In this document: positions 12,401-23,325 of the stretch, piece by piece
Numbering within the stretch: position 1 is the first letter of the stretch
Layout of the letters: every line of letters starts with the position of its first letter
Assembly: GCA_037157565.1 (NCBI GenBank)
Contig: JAZHRO010000026.1
Location: forward strand, 34,586,501 to 34,650,500
DNA length: 64,000 nucleotides
Reading direction: 5' to 3'
DNA from: Thalassia testudinum
Taxonomy: Eukaryota; Streptophyta; Magnoliopsida; Alismatales; Hydrocharitaceae
Position numbers and translations under genes: made by a program
Notes under the pieces: generated by a model
What the model saw: the letters and a program-made list of their open reading frames with translations, nothing else
Told to the model about the DNA's origin: nothing
The model's database searches: none

Positions 12401-15400
12401 TTTACTCATATTTGTTGTCTTGAGCGAAGTTTGGCCATCAAGGATATGATGTCAAAGTTGCTATCAAGGTTTTGAACATGAAGTGGTACCAAGTCAATTT
12501 TACTTCATCAAGACAAGGCATAAGTCTTAAATTTTGGATGGAAGAAAATAAAAAATGTCATAAATATATACCTATCAAGTGTTAACAATAAAAAAATAAT
12601 ATAAAATTCAAACTTTCATACTATTTTTCTCTATCACAACATTCAAAGAATCAAATTAGACCAAAAGCAAGATTTAAATAAAAAATAAACCTCTAAACAA
12701 TGATAAAAAAAATTATCAAAGACTTATTAAATAGTAATGATTAAACAACGATTACCAATGCAAATAGTTATTAGAAAGACATTCAAAGCATTCAAAAGCA
12801 CATTGTAAACTATGACCATGCCACACACATTTTACCATAGGTAAACATGTAAACCAGCAACCTCAAACACTAAACTATATACACATAACATGTAAGCATT
12901 AACCACACAAAAAATAACAAAAATATCCTAAAAATAACTAAATGATTTGTAATTAAGAACCATTATTAATAAGAATAAATAAATGATACAAATATACCCT
13001 AAAAAAACTAATCCCTTATAAATAAACCAAAAAAATTCTTATATGCTTCACGTCAGAGATCAAAATATCGTCAAAATGCCGCTAACATGTTGACGAAATG
13101 TGGCTTTTTAACAGGGCACCATGTCGACAGTAAATTTGTCGAAACGCAGGGAAGCTGGCGGCATGCCAACATGCTGGCAATTTTGATAGCATACCAACGA
13201 TACGTCATCCTACACGCAATGCTACCTACTGGGTCGTGGGCATCGCACATGCTGTGCACCACTATTGTTGCTGCTATTGTTAGGATTAATGCTACTATTA
13301 TTGCATGTTGTGCACGTGAAGGGCTCCTACTGCCATTATTGTGTGTGGCTCACAACATCGCGCAAGGTGACAAAAGATGAGGAGAGGGGAGAAGAGACGG
13401 TTCAGGGTGGAGGGTGCTAGTGGTGGAACTGGAAGGTGTGGATTATAAGGGAGAAGATGAGATGAGTTGAGAGAAAAAAGATAAAAAGACGACATTGCTC
13501 ATTGTGTTATTTGTTTAGTCACTTCGATGGAGAGGTAAGGGTGTTAGTGAAATAGATGAGAAAGAGAAAGAGTTCATAAAAAATCATCGCACATTTCACT
13601 GCATCCACGCTGTCAAACTTCTTCATAAAAAAATCCATAAAAAAATAATTGCATGATTTGTACAAACTTCATAGAAAAGCATAAAAATTTAAGTGCATGA
13701 TTCAACCAACAGACTTATTTATAAAATATTTATAAAAAAATTAATTGCACGATTCGCACCAAAAGATTTCTTTATAAAAAATTAATTGAATGGTTCACAC
13801 CAATAGACTTCGCAAAAAAATTGATAAAAAAAATAATCGAATCACACAATTCACATCGTAGTCACCAACTGACTTTTTCATAAAAAAAAGCCCTATTGAA
13901 TGCTAACCACCAGTGACTCAAAGAGTATTTTTTGCAAAAATCAAGTGCAAAGTTCTTGTTTCAGCTTTCAAGTTACAATCCGTTGTGCTATGAATCTATG
14001 ATATTCTAAATTTCAATTTACTCACATAGTCGTATATGATTTTTGTAATTTGTAAATGTAATGTATAATGAATAGATTCAATACTACCCAATGACATAAA
14101 TTGATAAATAGGATGCAATTATAAATTTATAACTTATGAGTTTAAGTCCTTGGACCCATTTATGTCTCATAGTCATAGACTCATAGGCTCTTGCTACTGC
14201 ATCCCAGCTCCAATTGTTGTTGCTGGCTACTCGACTATTGTTGCTACTTGCTAGTTGTTGCTACACCTACACTCCAACTCTAAGTCTCGAGACTCTAAGT
14301 TGTCAACTTCATCTCCATGATCTGTCTAACTCAGAATCTTCATCCTAATCTCCGCTTCTCCAACTTCTCCACATGTCGAAAAGGTAAAATATCACCTCTT
14401 CCTCTATTGTGTGTGCAGTTTTGTTGTGTATTAGTAACTTATTACTTAGTTACTTAGTAGTGCTTACTACTTAGTAGTCTAGTAGCAGTACAATACTAGA
14501 ATACATTATAATGTATTGTAGGATGATTGAGTAAATCTAGATTAGAATCGTTAGATCCATGACTATATTGATGTTAATTTGTTAATTCATCACCATGTAA
14601 TTTTCTTTCTCCCACTTCTTCGTCAAGTCCTTAGACTCAGGCTCCTCCTCGAGGACATGCAACTTGTCCTGGCCACCTACGACGATCTTGAAAGCCTGCG
14701 CCCAAAGGATATAGTTTGAGGCATCCTGAAACTTGATTGTGGTGTCTTGAATTATAATCTTTCCTTCTGATGTTGATCTAGATCTCATATTCAGCAATCC
14801 TCATCCTCGAGAAACAAGCCTTACGTTACTTGTATGCTTCACGTAAGGCGTTGAATGCGTAACAGAAGCCCCCTTCTTAACTTCTTAGGCCTTACGTGAG
14901 GCACCAAAGTCCTTCAAGGAGTTCTTTGAGAGAACTCACAAATCAACAAAGATGCCTTGAAAATCGAAGCTCTGAAGCACATGTGAATCACGCATAAGAT
15001 AGGACCTTGTGCATAATCTCTCCTCCTTGCACCACCTTGAATCACGCGTGGAAGAGTAGAGGCGCCAAGACCGGTGGCTCTAACACCATGTGGAGAATCA
15101 GAACAACGTAGAATCGACCTTACACACGTGGAAGGACCAGGCATGAGCCTTAGTGAGCGATGGAGAGAGAGAAAGAAAGGCCGACGATAAAGAAAATAAG
15201 AGGGAGAAAGGGAGTTGTTGGAAAATATATTGCATTAACTTAAGAGAAAATTACATAACCTCTCTTTATTTTTGAAAAAAAGAAAGAGTACTTATCCAAA
15301 AGCCTCTCTTTATATAGAGAGCTAATCCTAATCTCTAAAATAAGAAACAAATCAACCAAGTCTCCTAAAATTAGAAAATATCAAATCCTCTTAACAACTT

Positions 15401-18400
15401 GATTAAAAGGCATTATTATACTAAAAATAGAAAACTTAGACTCTAAGCAAAATCCAAAAAGTCCCTTAGGACAGGCACCCCTTGAGTGCACACTAAACCT
15501 ACCACGTGGCACTGCCACATGGTCTGATAGACCTGTTACATGGCATTTATTCTCCACACTTGGAATTGCCTTTGTAAATATATCTGCTAGTTAAAGCTCA
15601 AAAGATATATATATGGAGTAGCAATTCTTCATTTCATTACAGCATTGCATATAAAATGTCGGTCCATTTCAATATGCTTTGTCCCAAGGTTCAAAATGCT
15701 GATTTCGACACCATTTCGATAAACTCTAAGTGTACATGTTGCTAGCATGCCATAGGAATGCCAAGACATGTCGACAAATGGCAAAACTAGTCAAAATTAT
15801 TAGAATTTTAAAAATAACTATTTCAACAAATAAATATTTCCATTTAAATCCTAAATCTTGTCTTATACTTCATATTCAAATGACACTTAGTTCCTTCACC
15901 AGTAATTAGAGTTGTCTGCATTAACTAAGCATTAGTTGAAGCTTTAGTAGAATCTCTTTTGAGATAAGTACAGCATCAGGGGATTTAGAACATAATAGCA
16001 ACAATGAAGAATGGAGTAATAGCAACAGCAACTATCGAAATGCTAAGTGCATTTCGCCAATGCCGACCAAATCTCAAGAGAGAAACAAGGGCAGCAACAA
16101 TAGTAATGGAAAATAATGGTAGTAGTAGTAATACTGGAGGAGAAGAATGGGAGAAGAGCAGCAGTAGTAGTGGAAAGGAAGGGAAAAAGTTAGACGAGCA
16201 GCAAAGGTTTTAAATATCAATATTACACTGATATGTTAAAAAAGGGATATATTGTTGATATCAGGGGAGGCCTTTGGTGAGATCACTCAAAATTGCTTAA
16301 ATTTTCATAACATGAAAAATACTTGGGCCATTGTTCAAGAAGTCGGTATGCGGTCGGTTGGGTCACCGCACAAAAGAGTATGCGGTATTTGGACAAGTAT
16401 GCGAACGAGTATGCAGGTTTGCATTTTTTATTTTAAAAATATAAAATAACTAGTTAGCTTATTAAAATTTATGTTATATGTAATGTTATAACTATACAAC
16501 TACCTCAAATAGTATAATAAAAATAACATAATAATACTCCTAGTTTTTAATTACTATACAACTTAGCATATAAAATATTAGACATTTTGAAAAAAGAAAG
16601 TGTAGAGATTAGAATCAAAATGTTCATGTTTATTATCAATGAACATAAACAATAGATCTAAATCAAGAATCTAAAGTGAAAACTAAATTAAAAACTTCAA
16701 ATCAACTTAAATCAAAACATACTATCAAGAATCTAAAATGAAATGTAGATCAAAAACCTAATATCAGGACATCAAGTCAAACAATACCTAAAAAGATAAA
16801 AAAAAAAAGAAATCTCTTAAAGACTCAAAATTGGGTGACTATATCTCAAAATCGGTTAAGCATGCGATCGAGTAAATGCCTACTCAGCCCACGCTACTCG
16901 ATTAGACCTGACTACAGGATCGCATGGCACTACTCGGTTCAAGAAAGGGTCCACTGACAGCATGCACCTACTCGACCTAAGCAACTGACTTCCTGAACAC
17001 TGACTTGGGCCTTAGAAGATTACAATCACAATTTGAAATGTTCAAAAAATAAATTTCAATTTTCGATGGGAAAGTTTGACATATTCGAAGACTTTCCATC
17101 GAGGTTGCGGGAGGGGCGGAACCCCCTGCAGTACGAATTGCCAATATATGGGAAAAATGATACATGACCTGTATCAATATTTTCTATGTTGGAGATCTAA
17201 TCACCAAACTGGTCAGCAGCAACAATAGAAATGGTAGCAAAGTACAGCAGCAACAGCACAAGTGCGCTCCAACAGCAACACGGTTCCGTCAGCATGCCGA
17301 CGGCAACATATCGACATATATTGCATGTTAATATGGCCAACCCACAAAAAGTGCCATTTCGACAGGATGCCAACAGCATGTCATCGACACTTAAATCATT
17401 GCTTTGTCCTCTCATGAAAACTAGGATTAGAAGCAATGTAGGTAACAAATTTGTTATCGTAATACATAAGAGTCGGACTCTTGACAGAAATACCCAGATC
17501 AGTTAGAAAGGAGTTGATCCACATGACCTCACATGCAGTGAGCCATGGCTCTGCACTATGCTTCTGTCTAGATCAAGCAACCACAATTTGCTTCTTATTG
17601 CATGAAAACACAAGATTACCTCCAAGGAAGATAACAAACCTTATGGTGAATTTTCTGTCTTCAACCCATCCAGCACAATCAACATCAAAGTAAGATGAGA
17701 ACCTCAAGTGTGCACTTTTCCAGTAAAATATAACTCTACTAGGAGACCCTTTTAGGTATTTCAAAATAAGACAACATTCCAATGGCTATAGTATAGCATT
17801 TTCATGTGTTGCCTAGCCTTGCTTACTACAAAACTAATATGTGGATGAGTAATGGTAAAACAGCAATTTTCCAACCCCACTTCTATACCTATGTACATCT
17901 TCAATGATAGAATCCCCAATATGAACATGTTCACCATTCTGCTCCACAAAAATGGCAAAAGACTTGGCACCGAGAAGCCCTGAATCCTCCAAAATCTCAA
18001 GAGTGTACTTCCTTTGGGAGAGTGCCATCCCATGCCTATCTTTGACAGCCTCTATGCCCAAGAAATAGTGTAATTCACCAAGATCCTTTGTAACAAATAA
18101 ATTCTATAGAAAAACCTTCACCACCTGGATCCTAGCTGCATCATCTCCAATCAGTATCATGTCATCTACATATACTACCAATATAATGGTGCCAATAATT
18201 ACCCTTATAATAAAAATGAAATTATCACAAATATATCTCTTGAAGTCAATCTTCATGACTTTTATGCTTAGCCTGTCAAACCAAGCATGAGAACTATGTT
18301 TAAGGTCATAAATCACCTTCTTCAACTTTCATACAGACTCCTCTACTTCATAACCAAAAGGTTGGCACATGTAGACTTCCTCTAGGAGGCCACCATAGAG

Positions 18401-21400
18401 AAACGCATTCCATGTCCAACTAGTTGAGAGGCCAATCCAAATTGATGGCGACAAAAAGGATGGTACGTATGGAACTGGCAAACGCAACAAGGAAAAATGT
18501 TTCAAAAAAATCCACCCCATACATTTGTGTAAATCTTTTAGCCACCAATTGTGCATTAAACCTGTCAATGTTGCCATCTACTTGATATTTCACAATGTAA
18601 ACCCAGTTGCAACCAACAATCTTTACATCGTGGGGAGCTAGCACAATGTCCCATGTATCACGAGTGGTCAATGTGTCCTCTATATCCATAGATGCCATCC
18701 ATTTAGGATCTTGGGAAGCCTCATGATAGGTACATGGCATAAAAGTACTGCAAAGTGCATGCAAAAATTGCTACACAAAAGAAGTCCAATGAACAGTAGA
18801 AGTATAATAAAATATAAGATACAGAGTGTAAGATCAAATCAACTTCCTCAACTAATGGGCCTATCATCAACCCTACCATGGCTCTCTACCAAGGGAGAAG
18901 GAGCATCTAAAGCAGAGACAGTAGGAGGCATCTTGCTTGGTGAGCTGGTACCTACACCAATAATAGGGGAGACAGGAATAGGTATTGGCTCAGGTATATG
19001 TGGTGGTTTCTCCAATAGTCAATATATCTAGGATTGGAATTGGGTAGCCTAACCCTCAAGAGAGTAAGAAATCTTCTCAAAAAGGTAACAACACAAACAT
19101 GGTAACATCTACCCACTTGATCATAACACCGATACTCCTAAGTATGGGAGTATCCCAGGAAGACACTTTGTAACTCAAGGTGAGAGTTTATCTAAACTAC
19201 TAAAGTTGTGAACAAAACAAACGCACCCAAAAGTGCGAAGTAGCAAAGAAAACAAGTCTTTGTCCGAATAAAATAGTCGAAAGGGTGTATCACCTCGGAG
19301 GGCAGAAGAGGGTACCCGATTGATAAGCATATTAAGCAGTAATAAGTATCACATCCCCTCAAAAGTGTTTAGGCATACTCATAGAAATTAAGAGTGTCCT
19401 AGCAATATCAAGAACATGGTGCATCTTCCTTTCTACAATCCCATTTTGTTGAGATGTGTGCAAGCAAGATGTCTAATGGATGGTCCTATTATCCTCAAGA
19501 AAGGCCCATAGGAGTCCTTGAACAAATTCAAGTGCATTCTCAAACCTAAAATATTTTATTTTGGTATAAAAGGAATTTTGCACTTCAAAGGAAAACCTCT
19601 TTATTATGGAGAATAATTCAAATCTATCTTTAAATTAAAAAATTCCAGAGGCACAACTAAAGTCATCAACAAAAATAGCAAAATACTTATGACCATCACT
19701 ACCTCTAGATCAAGGATCAAAATTGATTATTTAGGCAGTTCGGTGGAATATCAAAATGTTAGGATCGCCACTCTACTACCATGTTAATGGAAAATAAGCA
19801 TCTTACTCTCAAAAGAAAATCCTAAACTCTGTAATATAGAGAAGAGGCAAAGGGAAAATAACATGAAGAGCCCTCAACTAAATATAAAACTATGAAACAA
19901 ATATAACAAAGAAAGAAAATGGTAAGAACTCTGACATGTTGTATTGGCATCTTAAATTAGGAAAGATCAAAACTTGAATTAGAAGGCATTAAGGTTATTT
20001 TCTTGGGATGTTCCTCCACATAAAAGGATAATGTCTTGATCGTTCAAAAGTTTGTAACTAGAGACGTGACTTCTACAGTGGTGGAACCCTATTTTCCATC
20101 TAATGCTTCAACTTAGGGGTTACTACTACGAAGCATGTAAGATTGTCACTCAAGAAGAGTTTGTGCCTCTTATTTTACGTAGTTGGAGAGAGAAAGGGAA
20201 GATGATAACATATATGAGATTGTATATAAGGTTAGACATTTAAAGAGTTCAAATCACCAAATGTCCAAGCACAATACTTCCATATCCTTTAGTCCAAATC
20301 CAACCTCAAATTATGCTAAACTAAAGACTTACATTGATGATGACATTGTAGATGTAGTAGGACCCTCTTATTGCTAGCAAGAAAGGGGTTATTGAATGTA
20401 CTCATTTATCCTATCCAGAAACATGATTTTTCCCCATCTTAGTCCACATTATAAATACCATTTTATCTCCTCTTGCATGTCAACTACTCCTAAAGTCCAT
20501 TTTCGAGGCTCATATGAACCATGTAAAAAGAAATGAAAGCATCAGGAAGTAGTTATCCCACCAAATAGTCATATAGTTGAACAATTAAATATAAAGCTGG
20601 CATAAAGGGTGACAAATCGCTAAAGGGTTCATCCAAAATACAAAATTGAAAGCCTAAAGCCATTCCCATAAGTCACAAAATCATCTTGGCCCTTGTTATT
20701 TAATGTTCTTAGCATTACACCAACTCAATGTGAAGAATGATTCTCTCAATGGAGATCTATATGAAGAAATCGACATATAAATGCCACCTAGGTATAAGCG
20801 GGAGGGAACTGTTGCTAACTTAAGAAGACTGGAGACTGGTAATGAAGGGCCAAAGCCATAATCAAAGAAATCGAGACCATTCATTGTTAATAAAGAAATC
20901 TGATTAACATATTATTAGTTTGATACTGATTTATGTGGATGACATAATTGTCAACATGGGGAATGATGAACTTGACAAATTAAAAGGCAAACTAGCACTG
21001 AAATTTGAAATTAAAGCTCTTGGAAAATTGAAATGCTTTCTAGGAATTTCAATTATCAAATGGTTGAGACAAGCTTGTCATGCTAGAGAAAATGTGTGCT
21101 TGACTTATTGAAGGAGACAAGAAAGTCCAGTGAAAACAAATTACCACTCCAATTCAGGCCAATCATAAATTAAGCTTTAAGGACAATTAAGCTTGAAGGA
21201 CAAAAAATCCCCTTAACAAGCCATCAAAAAACAATATCAATTTTTTTTTTAAATACAAAATAGGTATAAAGAATTAGAGATATACCTTATCCATGCCTAA
21301 AACCGCCTGTGTTTTGAATGTGATGAGCCAATTCATGCATCCGCTAATGAATGTCTACCTCAGAGTTATGTATAGAGTATTGGCTTATTTAAAGAAGAAT

Positions 21401-23325
21401 CCTAGAGGGCAACTTCTTTGACGGGAATGTTTTGACGATTAAAGGGTATTTGATACGGATTAGGCTAGCTCCAATAATGACGGAACATACTTTGGGCTAC
21501 TACTTATGTCTTAAAGGAAATCTCATCATCTGGTAGCAAGAAAAAAAAATGTGTGGTGGCAAAATCGAGCGCAAAGGCTAGACATTGAGTTGTGTAAGAG
21601 GTTATAGAAAAGTTGTGAGTCAAGATTTTACATGAAATCTAACTTCAGCCCAAAGTCCAATGACATACCATTGCAACAAAAAATCTACAATTAATCTTGC
21701 TAATAATCCTTTTCTTCATGATCAAGCTAAAAATGCGAACTAGACCTAGACTTTATTTGTGAGAAGATCAATTCTAGAGTCCTTTGTCTACCATACATGA
21801 GGACCAATTATCAAGTTGTGAATGTCCTCCCTAAAGGACTTGGTGCCTTGCAATTTAAGGAGCTAATTGGCAAGTTAGACATGTTTGACATTTATACAGA
21901 ACTTAATCAGTGTTGACTTGTAATTAGGTAAATGAATCGTCATTGTAGACCCATATCTCTATATAATGCACTCAAACCCACAAAAATCTTTTAATTTGAA
22001 TGAAAAATATCCTAGCCATCAGTTGAAGCTAGAATTGTGTTGCCATGATTTTTCCTGTCAGTTGAGAAGGGTTTTCCACATAAATCCCTTTATTCTTGTG
22101 GTTTGTGTGATCTTGTATTTATAATGCCCGAACCTTGTATAGCACACCAACTCAAATCTTCTAAGGCTGAAACTAAATTTGGTGTTTATACAACAACTCA
22201 TCACTTCCCCATTCTGTTTATAATATATTATATTATCATACTTCACTTGTCAAACATTGTACCAACCAACTTTCCTTGCCAATCATCGTTATGACCACCA
22301 CACATGTTGTCAACACCATCAATCAACTAATATCACAATGCTTTGAACCCACCTCCATTCCATCAACCATTCTATTCTTGCCCTCCTATGTTGCATCATA
22401 AGCCGTGCTTGGGCATTAGCATGGAACTTAGACCATTCGTAGTCACTAAGAATTGTGGAAATGGTAGTCCAGACTCTTCCATGAGGCTTCTCATGCTTCA
22501 CGGATGATTCAAGTCAGATCTCGTTTTGAATTATGACATGGAGGAACCTCCTACATTTTTCTCAGAGAACTCCATTAGGGGCTGTTTTACCCATATTGGT
22601 GGTCGAGAGGCTTATTTTCTGCTCTTCTTGATAGCTTGCTTCAGTGACTATTTTTGGACTTAACCCGACGGAAATAAAGCTATAAAGTTAGAGATAGTGA
22701 GAAATGGCAATTGATTATCTGCTAGACTCCTGGGACATGTTCAAGGCAGACCAAAACTACTTAGGGTTCAAATTCAGTTCAACTACCTCGTCGATCAAAC
22801 TCCCCCAGCATCGCCTTCCCCTCTTCTTTACCCCCTCTCTCTCCATCCATCAACGAATCTTCAAGTTCCACAGAAGCAAAAACTCCAAACACAGAACAGC
22901 ACACAAGCAATTCAGCAAAAATCTCCTCAACATCAGCAATTGGATGCTGACGACACAAGCTCTCGCAATACAACTCCTAAATTCAGCCGTAATTGATCAG
23001 TCAACATAACAATTGAACACTGCCACATCACCGTTCCTTATCTACAGAATTTAACGTTTCAAAAAAGAAAAAAAGGACCCGAGTTTTTGCGACAAAGAAC
23101 AAGAGGCATACCAAGAACAGTTCGGAGGCGCTCGATGTCCTCGGGGGGAGGCACGACCCCCGTAGCAGCATTAGCGAATACCTCCTTGCAGGCGCGGTAC
23201 AGCCTCATCACTGCCGTCGGCATCTCCGACGGCAGCAGCTCACTCCTCCTACTCCTAGTGTTCTCCCTCGCTTCTCGGCTCTCTAACACCGTCCCCGCCA
23301 CCAAGCCCGCTCCTTTCACCCTCAT
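9274..23325 (-). CDS. Plant cysteine oxidase (PCO), four exons, 3' end missing
   Basis: Plant cysteine oxidases use O2 to oxidise an N-terminal Cys to sulfinic acid. This marks group VII ERF factors for the Arg/N-degron pathway and so senses hypoxia in cytosol and nucleus. The exons are 23112-23325, 9881-10002, 9651-9810 and 9274-9489 (minus strand), 712 nt or 237 codons plus one base. All junctions are GT-AG with matching phases (1, 0, 1). The conceptual protein has a basic N-terminal extension, then [16 protein letters not shown] (35-50) and MPYFE. The cupin motif PLHNHPGM carries iron ligands His127 and His129, and GNMHCF carries His199. LDVLGPPY and RHCQYY follow. Family members have roughly 240-300 residues, so a last exon of some tens of residues is missing. 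The start at 23325 was chosen because the codons above it lie in a CT-rich leader. The MPTAV-style N-terminus is closer to hypoxia-inducible PCO1/2 types than to PCO4 types. Intron 1 is 13,109 bp. Confidence 0.9.
9651..9810 (-). CDS. PCO exon 3 (residues 113-166), first two iron ligands
   Basis: The acceptor CTGCAG ends at 9811 and the donor GTAAGT starts at 9650. The 160 bp begin [20 protein letters not shown], which holds the HxH pair (127, 129) that binds iron. [19 protein letters not shown] follows. The exon ends in phase 1, and its last base with exon 4 makes Ser166. Confidence 0.93.
9881..10002 (-). CDS. PCO exon 2 (residues 72-112)
   Basis: The acceptor TTTCCGTGCAG ends at 10003 and the donor GTAAGC begins at 9880. 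The 122 bp give [17 protein letters not shown] and then [13 protein letters not shown], the conserved run that leads into the cupin fold. The exon ends in phase 0. It is separated from exon 3 by a 70-bp intron (9811-9880). Confidence 0.9.
10690..11950 (+). pseudogene. RTE-type LINE reverse transcriptase relic
   Basis: This is a non-LTR retrotransposon fragment, truncated at the 5' end. Recognisable reverse transcriptase pieces are ENQFDFM (near 10762), [17 protein letters not shown] (near 10863), [20 protein letters not shown] (near 11040), [15 protein letters not shown] (FADD active site, near 11140) and [12 protein letters not shown] (near 11335). The C-terminal part includes [12 protein letters not shown], then [11 protein letters not shown] (near 11620) and [11 protein letters not shown] (near 11687). 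The last part is typical of plant RTE elements. The short TTGTTATTGTTGCTG-like run at 11927-11941 resembles the 3' tail of that clade. There are several stops. It lies antisense within PCO intron 1. Confidence 0.85.
12465..13055 (-). mobile_element. hAT copy d3, 3'-terminal part
   Basis: The terminus CAAGGTTTTGAACATG starts at 12465, preceded by the candidate target duplication gttgctat (12457-12464). The next ~250 bp align by eye with the reverse complement of the end of copy d1 (3260 down to ~2990), including GTGGTAC, ACTTCATC, TATCAAG and TTTCTCTATCACAACATT. Most differences are G-to-A or C-to-T. The AT-rich remainder to ~13055 has no coding match. The far end was not found. Confidence 0.65.
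13056..13250. repeat. Block of GCATGCC/TGTCGACA words (b-type)
   Basis: A ~190-bp stretch is dense in ATGCCG, ACATGTTGACGA, TGTCGACA, GGCATGCC and ATGCTGGCA. These are the same words that fill the elements at 4385-4720 and 15685-17401. Its ends and target duplication were not resolved, so it is called only as a word block. Confidence 0.5.
13560..13910. repeat. Degenerate ~60-bp tandem repeat
   Basis: Five or six diverged units follow each other, each with a TTGCATGATTCACACC-like part, an AGACTTCTT-like part and CATAAAAAAATTTATAAAAA. Unit length varies between about 45 and 70 bp. There is no coding content. Confidence 0.6.
13911..14577. other. Unassigned intronic sequence
   Basis: No gene or element was recognised. 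The stretch has a region of TTGTTGCTACT-type words at 14180-14280 and repeated ACTTAGTAGT around 14440-14490. Confidence 0.4.
14578..15088 (-). pseudogene. Copia primer-binding site and gag N-terminus
   Basis: On the minus strand, directly after the LTR that ends at 15089, comes TGGTGTTAGAGCCACC, a diverged form of the copia primer-binding site TGGTATCAGAGCC (initiator Met tRNA). Further down, 14797-14582 encodes a gag N-terminus with [20 protein letters not shown] and [11 protein letters not shown]. It breaks off at ~14578. This head belongs to an element whose body is missing to the left. Confidence 0.7.
15089..15558 (-). repeat. Copia LTR between a pol tail and a gag head
   Basis: The 470-bp LTR starts TGTGGAGAA and ends TTCTCCACA, a perfect 9-bp inverted terminus. 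It contains CTCTCTATATAAAGAGAG, a TATA-like promoter within a palindrome, at about 15304-15321. On one side (15559 up) is the end of a copia RNase H/pol region ([12 protein letters not shown]), and on the other a primer-binding site and gag. Both neighbours read on the minus strand. Confidence 0.8.
15685..17401. mobile_element. Non-autonomous hAT-type element b1 with exact 8-bp duplication
   Basis: The element starts CAAGGTTCAAAATGC and ends with the complement of CAATGATTTAAGTGTC. It is flanked by ctttgtcc at 15677-15684 and again at 17402-17409. Removing it re-joins the copia run FHERTKHIE, so the boundaries are firm. Both ends carry the words TCGACA, GCATGCC, CCGACG and ATTTCGACA. A short open frame at 16004-16213 is Ser/Gly/Glu-rich and has no recognised domain. 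It contains the further insertion at 16329-17002. Confidence 0.85.
16329..17002. mobile_element. Nested hAT-type MITE c (674 bp)
   Basis: Its ends are CATTGTTCAAGAAGTCGGT and, read from the other side, CAGTGTTCAGGAAGTCAGT, which match at 16 of 19 positions. It is flanked by exact copies of acttgggc (16321-16328 and 17003-17010). Both ends hold arrays of private words: TATGCGGT, GGTCGGT and GAGTATGC on the left, CGAGTA, CTACTCG and GCATGC on the right. The middle is AT-rich with no coding content. It sits inside element b1, which sits inside a copia pol, which sits in a PCO intron. Confidence 0.85.
19950..22130 (+). pseudogene. Ty1-copia relic 3 (integrase end to LTR)
   Basis: Plus-strand pieces occur in order. 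The integrase C-terminus has VIFLGCSST and [15 protein letters not shown] near 19990-20100. The reverse transcriptase has [18 protein letters not shown] near 20720 and LIYVDDIIV (YVDD) near 20926. RNase H remains are at 21380-21620. [25 protein letters not shown], the copia C-terminal signature, lies near 21830-21900. An LTR-like part with tctatataatg follows at about 21957-21967. It is heavily broken. It abuts copia relic 2 in the opposite direction, so the junction at 19760-19950 is tail-ambiguous. Confidence 0.78.
22131..23050. other. Unassigned part of PCO intron 1
   Basis: No element or conserved coding segment was recognised. A C-rich stretch at 22790-22900 lies towards exon 1 and may be original intron sequence. 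Confidence 0.4.
23112..23325 (-). CDS. PCO exon 1 (residues 1-71)
   Basis: This exon holds the start codon (23325) and encodes a basic, Arg-rich N-terminal extension, then [16 protein letters not shown] and IERLRTVL. It ends in phase 1 at 23112 before the donor GTATGC (23111 downwards). The base left over pairs with the first two bases of exon 2 to give the Asp of LDKMKP. The exon is GC-rich, unlike the AT-rich intron after it. A second in-frame ATG (MPTAV, residue 35) is an alternative start and is the conserved beginning of the family core. Confidence 0.88.

Larger units (their letters stand above)
15559..19760 (-). pseudogene. Ty1-copia pol relic 2
   Basis: Read on the minus strand from 19760 down, the integrase C-terminal part comes first, with [13 protein letters not shown] and FLGYS-like motifs near 19150-19480. 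The reverse transcriptase start lies at 18764-18420 and contains [12 protein letters not shown] and [24 protein letters not shown] near 18180 is the active site. [12 protein letters not shown] follows near 18020, and RNase H at 17780-17573 includes [13 protein letters not shown]. The [14 protein letters not shown] run is split by the element at 15685-17401. There are frequent stops and shifts. Gag and the matching 5' LTR were not identified beyond 19760. Confidence 0.85.
10003..23111 (-). other. PCO intron 1 (13.1 kb, transposon-filled)
   Basis: This is bounded by the donor GTATGC at 23111 and the acceptor GTGCAG ending at 10003. It contains, from high to low coordinates, 0.9 kb of unrecognised sequence, a plus-strand copia relic, a minus-strand copia relic with two nested hAT-type elements, a copia LTR with gag, a minisatellite-like block, a hAT end and an RTE LINE. 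At 10003-10690 no element was recognised. Confidence 0.8.
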
